DNA of 64,000 bases. It comes from Paulownia fortunei (lineage: Eukaryota; Streptophyta; Magnoliopsida; Lamiales; Paulowniaceae). Both the position numbers and the translations under genes were made by a program. The notes under the pieces are model-generated. The model was not told the origin of the DNA, searched no databases, and saw only the letters and a list, made by a program, of their open reading frames with translations. The stretch is from the NCBI GenBank assembly GCA_019321725.1, contig CM033118.1, positions 17,014,071 through 17,078,070 of the forward strand, written 5' to 3'. Every line of letters begins with the position of its first letter. Position 1 is the stretch's first letter. Below, in pieces: positions 47,658-58,416 of the stretch.

Positions 47658-48975
47658 CTACCAAATTTAAACCTTACTCTTTAATAAATATTTAATGAGT
47701 ATAGTGCGAGTAAAAGTCGATCCCACGAGGATCAGACTAATTAATTTACTATCGACTCAACTAACTAAGAATTTTAACTTCAAAATTACTAACTTAAAAC
47801 TAAAACTTCAACAAGCAAACTCTAGAAATAAACAACACATATTTGGGGGAGGGGGAAAATTTGAGTTGATTAACTAAGTTGCAGAAACTAAAACTAATTA
47901 AAATTCAAAGCAATGAAAATTAAATCAATAAGCAACAAGTGATTAAAGTAGGTTGATGTTTCATTCGCCACCACTAGACAATGAGTTGTAATTTCATATC
48001 AATATTATGAACAATTTGTCAATGAAATTATCAACCGTAAGTAATAACAAGTTCTACTACCCCAATCTTCCCTTAGTTTCTCGTTAGATAGAATAAACTC
48101 TTTATCTAATTCTCTATCAACCAAACAACCTAGAATAAGCTCTCTAGATTTAATCTAATGGATGCATTAAAACAAGAAAGATAGATTGATCTAAACAATA
48201 ACCACACAAGCTCAGATCATTTAACTTAGGAATATCACATAATCATTAATCACAATTTACTACACATGATTAGAAATTCAAGACAATTACGGATCTAAAA
48301 TCTCTAATTTAGTTGTAGGAAATTCTCAAACTCAATTTGGTTGCGCACCCAAACAAAACAAGAAAATATCCAAATGACATTAAGTATAGAAAAACATAAA
48401 CAACCTCAATTGATAAATTGATCAACAATATCAAACTTTCAATTACAAAAAATCATGTCTAGGGATTTGAAATCAACCTCAACCAATAAAGAAGTTTAGC
48501 ATAACATGATAAGAAATGATAAGAGAATAAAAATTAGCAACATTGGGAATCAAAGAAACTTATTGGTTGAAGAAAATAGTTGAAGTTGATGATAGATTGT
48601 GGATGTCTCCTCCTCTAAGCCTCTTCCACTTTTTCTTCTTTGAAGCTCCAAAAACCCCAAGAGTGCTTTCAAAATGTGAATGATGTAGAGAGTGAGTGAA
48701 TTTGAAAATTTATGTTTTTGTTGAGATGATAGTTCCCTTTTATAAAGTGTGAGATGGTGATGTGATTTGGTGTAAAGTGTATAAGATGTGTTGTGTATTT
48801 TATGTAAAGTAAGGAATATGTGTTGTAAAGTATGTAATGTGTGTGGTTTGATATATGTATCTAGTGTATACATATCACAAATATGTGTCAAAAGGTATAA
48901 AGGATCCCCACTTGTCACCACTCCAAGCAAAAATGTCAATTTTGTCATATGGATGGTGCTTAGGCGCCTTGTTTT
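47658..48975. other. Non-coding filler inside the CACTA element where TNP2 should be
   Basis: 1.3 kb without transposase similarity. It contains AAAAGTCGATCCCACGAGGA (near 47714), a phrase I associate with recurrent plant intergenic repeats, and a block (about 48550-48950) with many (T/A)GTGTATGT-type near-repeats that generate a His/Leu/Thr-rich minus ORF. It may be a captured fragment or a second insertion; no terminal repeats were resolved. Confidence 0.45.
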
Positions 48976-49345
48976 GGCTAAACTTAGCGACGAAAGATGT
49001 TAAACTTAGCAACGAAAGACCAAATTTCGTAGCTAAAATCTTTTCATATTTTTTTAAAATATTATTAATTTAGCGACGAATTATGTTTTCGTCGGTAAGT
49101 TTAGCGACGAATGGTCAAATTTTGTCGCTTATAATTAAATATTTATTTATTTTTATATATTTTAGCGACGAAAGTTCTTATGTATTGCGTCGCTAAGTAA
49201 ATATTTAGCAATGAACTTTTGAATTTTTGTGACAAAAATTGTCATCACTAAACGTTGCGACGTTAGCCGAATTTTCGTCGCTAAATTTTTTTACGACGGT
49301 CTTATTATGGCGACTTTAGCGACGAAAATTTTTCGTCGCTAAAAT
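48976..49345. repeat. Right subterminal repeat array of the CACTA element
   Basis: Many copies of TTAGCGACGAAA and TTTCGTCGCTAA, mirroring the left array. It stops 17 bp from the element end. Confidence 0.85.
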
Positions 49346-51530
49346 ACAAATTTCTTGTAATGAGGTAAAATCACCAATTGGATCTCTTTCAAAGTAAATT
49401 TAATTTTTTTACAATATTAATTTAAGGGTTTAGTACCATAATTCTGCATTAAATGCTATAATCTTGAATTAACAATTTATGGATTTGAGGACTTGAAGGT
49501 GGTAGCTACTTTGATCTCCTTCAAGATTGAAGTTGAATTTCTATAATGTTAACTCAAGACTTTAGCATCGTAATCTTGAATCAAACACTATAACTTTATG
49601 AGTACCTTGCGATGAACAATTCAATCTTAGTGAATTTGATGAATTTCAAAGAGAAAACTTTGAGATCTTTCTCAATAACTCTCTAGTTTAAGTAATTGTT
49701 GTGTGAATGTGAGATCCTACGACCCCTTTTATGTAAGTGTCCGAAGTAGGAGAGTTATAGTCCACTTAAATATTTTTATATTATCTCTCTTGTATGATTC
49801 TAAAAAGATAAATTTTGATTATTTCGTAATCCAGTATCTAACAAAATTATCAAATTATGGCCCGATTTAGTATGATTAATCAATAATTTGAACAATCTTA
49901 CCCAATTAAATGACATGTGACAAATTTAGAGTCACTTAAAAATTCCATTAATGTCAATAAAAATTTCACATCCTACAATTTCCTCACATCAAAGAATGAT
50001 AGAGTAAAGATCTTCTTGAATGTTGGAAGCATGAGATCCATTAGATATTAAATCGTTATCATACTTTTGACCTATGTATCATTTCCTCACATCAAAGATC
50101 TTCTTGAATAATGAAATTATGCCAACTGTCCTCTCAAATTTTTATAATTCTATTTTAAATATGTAAATTTAATAAATTTAAGATATTTTAAAATAATTTG
50201 AAACTTTATTTTTTTGAAAATTTTAGATGATCGAATTTATTATTAATACAAAGTACTAAAAGGTATTTATATTATTAAAATTTTATTATGAATTTGTTTC
50301 TATAAACATGGCCTATTTTAGTAAAAAAAATACTATTATTGTTATTTTTTAGTTTTTAATTTTATTTGATTCCACTTCTTTGCTTATTATTTGAGATTAT
50401 TCTAATTTTTACGTTGCAAGAAATCCTAAGTGTAGATTTTTCATGATACATTTTATTTTATTAATGATTATGAAATAATGATCAGATTCTTGCAATAGTT
50501 TTGGGAAGTAAGCTTGATTGACAAACTCATTTTTGACATGTTACTATAAATTTTTATTAATATTAAGAATTATTTTTATTTGAACAATATATCTCTTTCA
50601 CAATAAAAATAATTAAGAACTTCATTAGTTTTTTTAATATATTTTTAATTTATTATTTTTATAATATTTTTTCATTCACATTTATATAACTTATTTATTT
50701 TATTGAGTTTTTTTTGTCTAATATTTTGTATTTTATTTATTTTTTAATTTTATTTGGTCCAATAAGAATTAAATTCTCATCGAATTTTTGTTACCTTATG
50801 AAATATGATTTCATAACATCACAATTAGAATATTTACATTATTTTTTTATTTAAAACTTTTCCTCAAGTAATCTTTTACCAATATGTAGCTACTTATATG
50901 AAAACTACATTTTATTTGAAGAATATTTTTCATTTTTCAATAATAATACAATTTTGCACACTTAATAATGACTCATAAGATTGTGATAAAATTATGAGAA
51001 TTACTCTAATATTCAGATCATATTTCTAACTTTGTAAGTTAGTTTTTGTTTTGTAATAGATTAAATTAGAATTGATTCTTCTTTTGGTTTAAAAGTCATT
51101 TTTTATTTGAATACTTTTGCAAATATGATAGATATGAAGATTTTATGTACAAATATCACAATTTTTTTTATAGGTGTATTTATTTTTTAATAATTAGTTA
51201 ATAAAAAATTACAATAAAAAAATATTTTTATAGATAAAAAATAATTAATATTATATTTCTGACGATTGCTTCTCTCCCCGGTGCTGAAATTCTGGTTTTG
51301 GCCCTGGGTTCATCCTTTATGATGAGATGTCTCATATTCGAACTCAAACTATGATACGACTTGATTTATATTTTATTTTTTTATATTATCAGTATATACA
51401 ATCCGCGCATAATATTTATAGAGATCCCATTAAATGAATATATTTCAAGTTAAAAATTGTATAAAATAAAATTGTCCCCAAAATATGCAACAATTTGATG
51501 TTCTAATTGGATGCATTTGGGCCAATTCTC

Positions 51531-51606
51531 AAAACTTGTACATTGCCAATACTTTTGACCTTGCAATCAAAACTTGTACACTGCCAATACTTTTGACCTT
51601 GCAACC
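51531..51606 (+). repeat. 38-bp tandem duplication
   Basis: Two adjacent units, each starting AAAACTTGTACA and ending TTTTGACCTTGCAA, differing at two or three positions. Confidence 0.9.
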
Positions 51607-51633
51607 ATAATATATATGTATTTATGTAATATG

Positions 51634-51890
51634 TAGGGTGAATAACAAAAACTATCATTCAGTTTTGAATTATTTAAAAAAAAAACTCATCTAAATTTAT
51701 AAATTACAAATATTACATTGATATTTATTTTTATTTTATAAATTACACCTATTGAGGGGTATTTGTGAAAAAAGACAAAATTCATGAGGGTAATTGTAAT
51801 ACTTCAATAGATATATATAATCTTGAAAGATAATTGATTTTTTTTGTTATTAGACTAAATATCAGGGTAGTTTTTATAATTTACTCTTAT
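51634..51890. mobile_element. MITE-like element with terminal inverted repeats
   Basis: The left end TAGGGTGAATAACAAAAACT and the complement of the right end ATAAGAGTAAATTATAAAAACT pair over about 25 bp, and both ends abut TATA-rich DNA. The body is about 257 bp and non-coding (GAGGGGTATTTGTGAAAAAA in the middle). The TIR type is common in plant intergenic DNA; superfamily not assigned. Confidence 0.55.
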
Positions 51891-53723
51891 ATATATATAT
51901 ATGTATGTATGTATATTCTAAAACAATAGAGAATTGAAGTAAAGTATAGATTTGAAGCCCTGATGTAGCCTTTACCTGCGGATAAATAAACAAGCTTTTG
52001 AACCTGTAAATTCTTAATTTGAACAGGTGCCAGTCTTGCAGCCATACCCATTTCTTATCCAAAATCACCCCAAAAAGGTGTGTCCAAATTAAAATATGTA
52101 GGATGATCCAAGCCAAAAGTTTCCATTTAAGATTTGCCCACAATGGGTTATGATGTTATAATTCCATATTTTATTAAGCTCTTCTCTATGTTATGTGTGG
52201 GCAGATTTTGGAATGCATAACTCAGGCTGCAACAAGCACGCATGGACACACCTATAGATTGAACTACCTAATTTATTGCTTCCTAAAAAACATATTGTTT
52301 TGGGGTGATAGAAGGTTTAAAATAAATTAATTTATAAATATTAAATATTATATATATCTTTTATTTGACCGTTTAAACTTTTAAGAAGAAATGCTTAAAA
52401 TGAAGGTTTTAGGTTTGAATCTTCTTGTAATTTTCACATGCTAGACTTCAGAAAAAAAAAAAAAATTGCCTGCACATGAGGGATAATTTAGTATTATTAA
52501 ATATCAAATGGTTTTTTCTCTAACAATTTAAACTTTTTTTAATGGAATGATTGTTTTATAGACTACATTTTGATTTGTGGTTGTTCCACATTAAGTGGAT
52601 CTATTAATGACTAGTATTTCCAATTATTTTGCAAAATCAAATAAGAATTTTGATTGCATTTAATTTTTATTAAGTGAAATGATCATATATCATTATATTA
52701 AGAATGTCAGTGATCAACAAGGAATTAATACTATTAAAATAGACAAACACATACAATTGTTTTTTTTTTTTTGTTGTGATTTCAATCTAAAACCTTCTAA
52801 TATCGAACTTTAATTTTGTCACTTGAGTTAAACAACTTCTTCGATCATTTATCCTGATTTAATCATAGCTTTTGTGCCCCAAAATGATAATACTTTGTTT
52901 GAAAAATCTTTAGTTATTACTTTAGTACTAATTTCAAACTATTTTTAGTCCTCATAATAGATATAAACCACTTAATATTGAAGTCATTTCATGTATGAAA
53001 TTTTTACTTATATTTGGTGTTAGACAGTGAGATTAATGTCACATTATTTGTATCCCTAAAAAAAAATGAATTAAAAGTTTTTTTAGCTCTTAATAGTAAT
53101 TAAAGAATGTTTAGTATTAGGATTAAGGGGCTAATTAAAACAAGTGCCCAAAAAGCAAAGGGGGCAAATTCCAGCAGGAATCCCGAAGTATATAGGCTCT
53201 CAAAGGTGCAGAACAAAGGCAAAGGGCCAAAGGCAAAAGGAAATGATTACATGAATGGAGGGGGGTGCCCCCCCTCCCCCCATCTTTCATTAAAATCCTT
53301 TTTCTTTTTCTAAGTCTCTCTCAATTTTTTTTGACTTGAGATTGGGTCCCATCTTGCCCACCATTGTCTTTATGGATTGAATGATAAAAAGAGCACCTCA
53401 CGTGGAGTCTGAACCAAAGCCTCTGTCCAACCACAATAAAAAGAAAGAAAAACCAAGCCCTCATATAAATTCCATCCAAAATAAAAAATAAATAAATAAA
53501 AATCAAGAATCATCGCAAAATTTCATTATTCTTGTTTTTGGTGCATTTCAACAAAGGGGTTTTTGTCAAAAAGACATAAAAAAAGAGCCCCAACAAAAGC
53601 ACATATTTTCCTTTTTCCCTTTGCCCATTTTTTTTTCTTTTTTCTTTTTTTGTGCTTTTTAAAGCTCACCCCATATAATTCCCACTCATTATCTTTGTTG
53701 CTTAAAGCTTGTCCTCCTCTCTT

Positions 53724-53726
<3 letters not shown>

Positions 53727-53759
<33 letters not shown>

Positions 53760-54036
53760 CCATTGTTGAAGCAAAAAACACACAGAATGTGAAAGGAATT
53801 ACAGGGCACCATTCCAAAAAGAGAGAAAGGAATTAGCATTCTATTTTCCTTTTTCTTTCCCCTTTATCAAACACACACACACACACACACACACAAACAT
53901 TAAATTAAGGTCTACTTTCTATATATATTCATTCTTTTTTTTTTTTTTTGGTTTTCTCATGAAGAGAATAATGGAAAGCAAGATTTTTTAAGAAGTGGGG
54001 TTATAATATTTTCCATTTTTTGTAACTATATCTCTA
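53727..54036 (+). promoter_or_regulatory. TCP14 core promoter/leader with CT and CA tracts
   Basis: A (CT)n tract at 53727-53754 and an (AC)12 tract at 53871-53894 precede the gene. Pyrimidine-rich sequence of this kind is usual around plant transcription starts. The exact start cannot be read from sequence. Confidence 0.5.
53959..53991 (+). promoter_or_regulatory. Upstream ORF of ten codons in the TCP14 leader
   Basis: ATG at 53959 encodes [10 protein letters not shown] and ends at TAA 53989-53991; a second in-frame ATG is at 53971. It closes 53 bases before the main ATG, leaving room for reinitiation. It is relevant only if the transcript starts upstream of it, which the position of the CT tract makes likely. 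Confidence 0.5.
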
Positions 54037-54042
54037 ATGTGA
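54037..54042 (+). promoter_or_regulatory. Start-stop AUG-UGA just before the TCP14 start codon
   Basis: The sequence AATGTGATCATGG has ATG TGA at 54037-54042 and the main ATG at 54045. Its context (TAATGT) is weak and that of the main start (TCATGG) moderate. It is a potential ribosome-stalling or reinitiation element. Confidence 0.55.
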
Positions 54043-54044
54043 TC

Positions 54045-55253
54045 ATGGAAGGAGGTGATGATCATCTCCACCTCCACCACCACCACCACCAACACCAACA
54101 CCACCACAGCCGCCCCAATTTCCCATTCCAATTACTCGAAAAGAAAGAAGACGAATCCACTAGCTCCGCCTACCCTTCCCTTGCCATCTCCGCCGACGTT
54201 GCATCTAACCCTAGTAGCATCACCCCTCGATCAAGTACCTCCGCCTCCTCCAGCCTCCAAATCGCCGCCGCCGCAGAGTCCTCCAAGAAGCCACCACCGA
54301 AGCGCACATCGACTAAAGATCGCCACACAAAAGTCGACGGCCGCGGGCGGCGCATCCGCATGCCAGCACTCTGCGCTGCTAGGGTTTTTCAACTCACCCG
54401 CGAGCTCGGACACAAGTCCGACGGCGAGACCATCGAGTGGCTGCTCCAACAGGCGGAGCCTGCAGTCATCGCCGCCACCGGCACCGGCACGATTCCCGCG
54501 AACTTCACTTCGCTCAACATCTCTCTACGTAGCTCGGGTTCGAGCATGTCGGTACCATCTCAGCTAAGATCTACGTATTTCAATCCGAATTACACGATGC
54601 CGCAACGACGGGGGCTTTTCCCGGGTATTGGGTTGTCGTCGGAGAGTTCTTCCGCCACGCTGTTGAATTTTCAGGCGGCAAACTTAAACCCTAGTTTGAT
54701 GCACGCGAAGCAAGAAATGCGGGAAAATTCGTTGGACTTAACTGAGACCGAGGAAAGTTTAGGGAGGAAGCGTAGGGCGGAGCAGGAGTTGCAGCAGCCG
54801 CAGCACCACCAGATGGGAAGCTACTTGCTGCAGTCGAGCACCGGAGCTATGCCGGCGAGCCACGCTTCGATTCCGGCCAATTTTTGGATGGTGGCGAATT
54901 CCAATAACAATCAAGTCATGGGTGGTGATCCAATATGGACATTCCCTTCTGTTAATGTCAATAACAGCACTGCTGCTGCTGCGGCTTTGTATAGAGGAAC
55001 TATGTCTAGTGGACTGCATTTCATGAATTTTCCGGCCCCCGTCGCGCTATTGCCGAGTCAACAATTAGGCAGCGGTGTCGGCGGAGGTGGTGGTGGTGGT
55101 GGTAATGGACTGGGAGAAGGGCAATTGGGCATGCTTGCTGGGTTGAACACATATCGAACCGGAGGAGCCGGAGTTTCGGAATCTCAGGCCAGTGGGTCAC
55201 ACGGCGGCGGAGGCGGCGATGATCGGCACGATTCGACCAGCCACCATTCTTGA
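54045..55253 (+). CDS. TCP14: Class I TCP transcription factor, TCP14 orthologue
   Basis: 402 residues, single exon. The TCP domain lies at about 85-142: basic region [20 protein letters not shown] (101-120 of the domain stretch) and helix-loop-helix [20 protein letters not shown], followed by [20 protein letters not shown], all class I signatures (the basic region lacks the extra class II residues). The TCP14-specific ends are present as I recall them: N-terminal [10 protein letters not shown] with a His run and [12 protein letters not shown]-terminal [32 protein letters not shown] and a Gly run. TCP14 is a nuclear activator of growth, germination and internode length, and interacts with DELLA and immune regulators. 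The annotated frame can be extended upstream only through a GTG, so ATG 54045 is the start. It has a leader uORF and a start-stop AUG. Confidence 0.93.
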   Translation: MEGGDDHLHLHHHHHQHQHHHSRPNFPFQLLEKKEDESTSSAYPSLAISADVASNPSSITPRSSTSASSSLQIAAAAESSKKPPPKRTSTKDRHTKVDGRGRRIRMPALCAARVFQLTRELGHKSDGETIEWLLQQAEPAVIAATGTGTIPANFTSLNISLRSSGSSMSVPSQLRSTYFNPNYTMPQRRGLFPGIGLSSESSSATLLNFQAANLNPSLMHAKQEMRENSLDLTETEESLGRKRRAEQELQQPQHHQMGSYLLQSSTGAMPASHASIPANFWMVANSNNNQVMGGDPIWTFPSVNVNNSTAAAAALYRGTMSSGLHFMNFPAPVALLPSQQLGSGVGGGGGGGGNGLGEGQLGMLAGLNTYRTGGAGVSESQASGSHGGGGGDDRHDSTSHHS

Positions 55254-56320
55254 ATGATCAATGAAGCAGCCATGGAACTGGGTGTTTGTGTAGTTTGGAT
55301 GTGTAAAACACACACGTGAGGTTTGATTAATTTGTCCTAAAATTGAGTTTTTTTTTTTTTTTTTGCTTTGCTTTCTCTCTCTCTTTTTATTTTTTTCCTT
55401 TTTTTGATGTGGTCCTAATTTTTTTTGTGTGATTATATGGAGGATTTAGGGTTTGGGGAAGGCAATATTTTTAACAATTGGGATTATTTGGCTGGTTTTG
55501 TGAAAAGTCACATTTTGATTTTTCTCCTTTTTCTTTGTGGTCACTCAATATCTTATCACTATTTCTTTGTGCATTCTTAATTTTTTTTTTATCAAGAAAT
55601 ACATGTAATTCTATGATTTGATTTTGCATGATATGCTACATATAAGAATTCTCATTGACTTGCAAATTAGTCTTGGGTTTTCAATTTTGATGAGTTTTTC
55701 TTCTTCCATTATAAAGAATTTTTTAGTTTTCAGTAACTTGACTCGATTATTAAATAAATATATGTTAACTTCATACTTCAAGTTATATACTTGAAGTAAC
55801 CTAGAATATACACCTATACTTATAGGGGACGAATTGAATCTCACTTGATCCTTACATAGTTAATAAAAATTGCATATTCTTCATTGAGATACACTAATTT
55901 TATAGGTGATGCATCAGGTACACATGTATTAAGTGCAACAACCACCCTCTAAATACTCTAAATTTTTTTATAAAATATGACACTTCATGAAATATAACAT
56001 GTATATTATCAAGGTACACTAAAAACTCTCCGAAGTCTAGGGTAATTATCGTTTGACCAAGTGATCATTATACATAAAAAATTTGTTGGGACAAACCCCC
56101 AACCCCCCACACCCACCCCACTCTGCAGTATAGAACATTTATGTAATAGTTAAGGGAAATGAAACAGTGACACTACAATGTTGGTTCTGAGCATAGGAAA
56201 CCTGTTTCAAAGTCATGAAATCTCATATCTTTCTTTCTTTTTTTTTTTTTTTTACTGCATTCTATGATTAAGATTTTTTTAAAGTGTACCCTAGAGGGAT
56301 GGGATGGGTAATTTGGCTGC
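55254..56320. other. TCP14 3' flank
   Basis: Pyrimidine-rich 3' UTR for about 300 bases, then AT-rich DNA without genes. Confidence 0.6.
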
Positions 56321-56528
56321 GTGGGGGCCCATACCTTATCAGCTTCCAGGTGTTGGCTCAGGTGGTGGGGCCCACATGCTGGAAATTGCCTTAACCCTCC
56401 TTTTGTTTATATTAATAGAAGAAGAAGGCATAGCTGGCGCCATGAAGATCGGTGGTGGGTTTTGATGGACCCACTTGACCTGGCCCACATCGTATTTTGA
56501 TCTGGACCGTTGGAGTTCTGTGGGCCCA
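56321..56528. promoter_or_regulatory. Cluster of class I TCP-type (GTGGGNCC / TGGGCC) motifs
   Basis: Within 208 bp: GTGGGGGCCCAT (56321), the palindromic GTGGGGCCCAC (56365-56375, a GTGGGNCC on each strand), GGACCCAC (56467-56474, GTGGGTCC on minus), TGGCCCAC (56481-56488) and GTGGGCCCA (56520-56528). GTGGGNCC is the established class I TCP binding consensus. A G-box CACGTG follows at 56608-56613. The DNA is AT-rich on both sides. It may be a downstream control region of TCP14 or the promoter of an unseen RNA; no ORF starts here. Confidence 0.55.
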
Positions 56529-56848
56529 TCTGTCAATGGGCTCACTGAATGATTAGTCTCCAGTTATCAGAAATGTGTAGAATATTTTAGGGTCTCTTTA
56601 ATTTTGCCACGTGCTGTTACCATGTCTCCCATCAAAGATGCCTTATTTAATTGGGAGTATATAATAATTATTTTATCTAGATTTAAATATTGTTAGGAGG
56701 AATTTACAATAAAAATTTGATTAATTAAACTCTTTAAATTTTTTTAAACATGTTTAATGATTAAATAGTTTCTTAATCTCATAGTACTAATCCTATTAAG
56801 ATCTTTAATTGCATTGCTCAAGCTAACATAATGAACAATTCTTTCTTT

Positions 56849-56870
56849 CCCCCCCCCCCCCCCCCCCCCC
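56849..56870. repeat. Poly-C homopolymer of 22 bases
   Basis: An uninterrupted run of C flanked by TTCTTT and ATTGC. Such long C runs are rare in AT-rich plant DNA; the length could be affected by assembly. Confidence 0.9.
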
Positions 56871-58141
56871 ATTGCTTTCTCTCTTCAACACTTTCTCCAG
56901 CAAAATTATCACTGTCCATTTCAAGAGTGGGGCACTAGATTGAGAAAAGACTCAAACAAACATGCAAAGGAAAAAGGTATGTATGGACCACTAAGGTTCA
57001 TTTCAACTTGTCTTGACTTATTACTTCTCATTTATATATTCGAATTTGTTTACATTAGTACTACGTAAATCAATCACTTTTAACCTAGAATTATTTTAAT
57101 TTGACAAACGTATGTTGCCAAGTATCGACTTAATCTCAAAATTTTACAGCGCTTAGGGTTTTGTATCGATCATGCCTAATTAGGGTTATGTCGATCGTAG
57201 TTCCACTTTTTTTTTTTTTTTTTCCTCGTAAGATATTAATGGCATAGAATGAAGAGTGAAGTGAAAATATAAGACCAAACAAGTGGTGCAACATCCAAAC
57301 AAAAGCAATTGGGCATCTTCATGCAAGTGGGTTTGGGATCCATTTTACTATCCCTTTATTGTGCATCTTAATTAGGTTGAGGATTGGGGGTCATACCCTA
57401 ATAATGTTGATATGGAATTTGTCATATGGTCGTACGAAAATGTCACATGGGTTGGAACCAAAATGGTACAACCAATTGGTCCCATTCCATGAGATCTTGT
57501 AAGTCGAAAAATAGTTTGAGATTTTTTGTCTTCTCTTTGGAAGCTAAAAAACTAAGTAAGTCGGCATCGTGTTTGGGGCACAAAATGCTCTCTCTTAACT
57601 AGTTAGCAAGTACAAAATTTACTAAATTTGGCTTTCTAAATAGTCCACTAATCCTATTCCGCGTGTCTAATGATTTTGATTATTGGCTTTTATTACTGTT
57701 TATTATAGGTGTGGTCCATGACTAATTGTGATGTCGACTCTCTCATTTTGTCTAATTACTTAAAAGCTACAACAGTAAACACATATATCAAAGTAATTGA
57801 TTAAGAGAATCGAAATCGTCTTTTCACAAACACTACGAGCATAACTATTTTTATGAGCTACTTGGCCACTTCTTGGCTCGCCCCACCCCACCACCCCTTA
57901 TGCCTCCATGTACCTTCAATCAGCACCCACATCGCATAATATGTTCTTCAATGATCGGAGTTTTCACAAGTACTCTTAATTCTTAAATTTTATCTTTACT
58001 TCGAACAATTTATAAAATTTAAGTTGAGAATACTTACCTTAATCCGATCCAATAACACACATCTAATTCTCCTACTCGATCATTAACATGCCCAATTCAA
58101 CTCATCCCAACAACTCCATGTTTAACTCGACCTATCTATTA

Positions 58142-58328
58142 ACTCGACCTTATTTAAATTTAATCCAACTTAACTTAGATCCGATTCAAATCCGACAGCA
58201 ACATGCATGATTGATGGGATGCAGCCTATTTTGAACTCGACCGTATTGAAACTTAGACCCGACTCAACTAAAATCCAATTCAAATCCAACATAAACATGC
58301 ATGATTGATGGATGCAACCCTATATTGT
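58142..58328 (+). repeat. 93-bp tandem duplication
   Basis: Units start at 58142 and 58235 with ACTCGACC; both contain ATCCGATTCAAATCC/ATCCAATTCAAATCC and ACATGCATGATTGATGG. They are about 80% alike by eye. Confidence 0.8.
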
Positions 58329-58385
58329 ACTACATACTAACACACATGGTAAATTTTTACCCACATGCTATGCTTTCATAGCTGT

Positions 58386-58416
<31 letters not shown>

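Larger units (their letters stand above)
44246..49362 (-). mobile_element. Degenerate CACTA (En/Spm) DNA transposon, 5.1 kb
   Basis: The left end is CACTATAGCAAA and the right end reads CATTACAAGAAATTTG on the complement, so the canonical CACTA has become CATTA. The 3-bp flanks are AGA and AGG; the empty site in the sister LTR reads GAAGGTGAAATCGCC, supporting a 3-bp AGG duplication with one mutation. Both subterminal regions (44255-44710 and 48980-49345) hold many direct and inverted copies of TAGCGACGAAA, the expected transposase-binding arrays. Coding relics are on the minus strand in the order TNP2 then TNPA-like, with most of TNP2 missing. Confidence 0.88.
40236..49977. mobile_element. 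Non-coding LTR retrotransposon carrying two nested insertions
   Basis: Two direct repeats, each starting TGT and ending CCTACA, flank an 839-bp internal region (43204-44042) without ORFs. After removing the nested insertions the LTRs are 40236-41022 plus 43174-43203 (817 bp) and 44043-44245 plus 49363-49977 (818 bp). Matching anchors include CATAAATT, TTGGAGTACAATCT, TCTCCTTCAAG/TCCTTTAAGGTTGAA, TAGGAGAGTTA, TAAATGACATGTGA and ATTTCA(T/C)ATCCTACA. The original element was about 2.5 kb and non-autonomous. Orientation is unsettled: on + a weak initiator-Met-like primer site follows the first LTR (TGGCCCTATCAAAAC); on - the sequence next to the second LTR, TTTTGGCACCCCCAATGG, could be a primer site. 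No target duplication was seen at the outer ends. Confidence 0.82.
49978..53726. other. AT-rich intergenic DNA upstream of TCP14
   Basis: No gene recognised. It contains a 38-bp tandem duplication at 51531-51606, a MITE-like element at 51634-51890 and poly-A/T tracts. The last kilobase before the CT tract is the distal promoter region of TCP14. Confidence 0.6.

Noticed and set aside
48550..48948. 132-residue minus-strand ORF inside the CACTA element
   Set aside because: His/Leu/Thr-rich low-complexity sequence from GTGTATGT-type near-repeats; no start context or similarity I recognise.
51240..51345. GC-richer patch with CCCCGGTGCTGAAATTCTGG as a transposon end
   Set aside because: The wording resembles a recurrent plant repeat, but no partner end or target duplication was found.
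51874..52143. 89-residue minus-strand ORF and a neighbouring frame reading MAARLAPVQIKN
   Set aside because: A brief resemblance to O-GlcNAc transferase wording covers fewer than ten residues and does not continue; no support for a gene.
54055..54567. 170-residue ORF overlapping TCP14 in another frame
   Set aside because: A shadow of the GC-rich TCP14 coding sequence.
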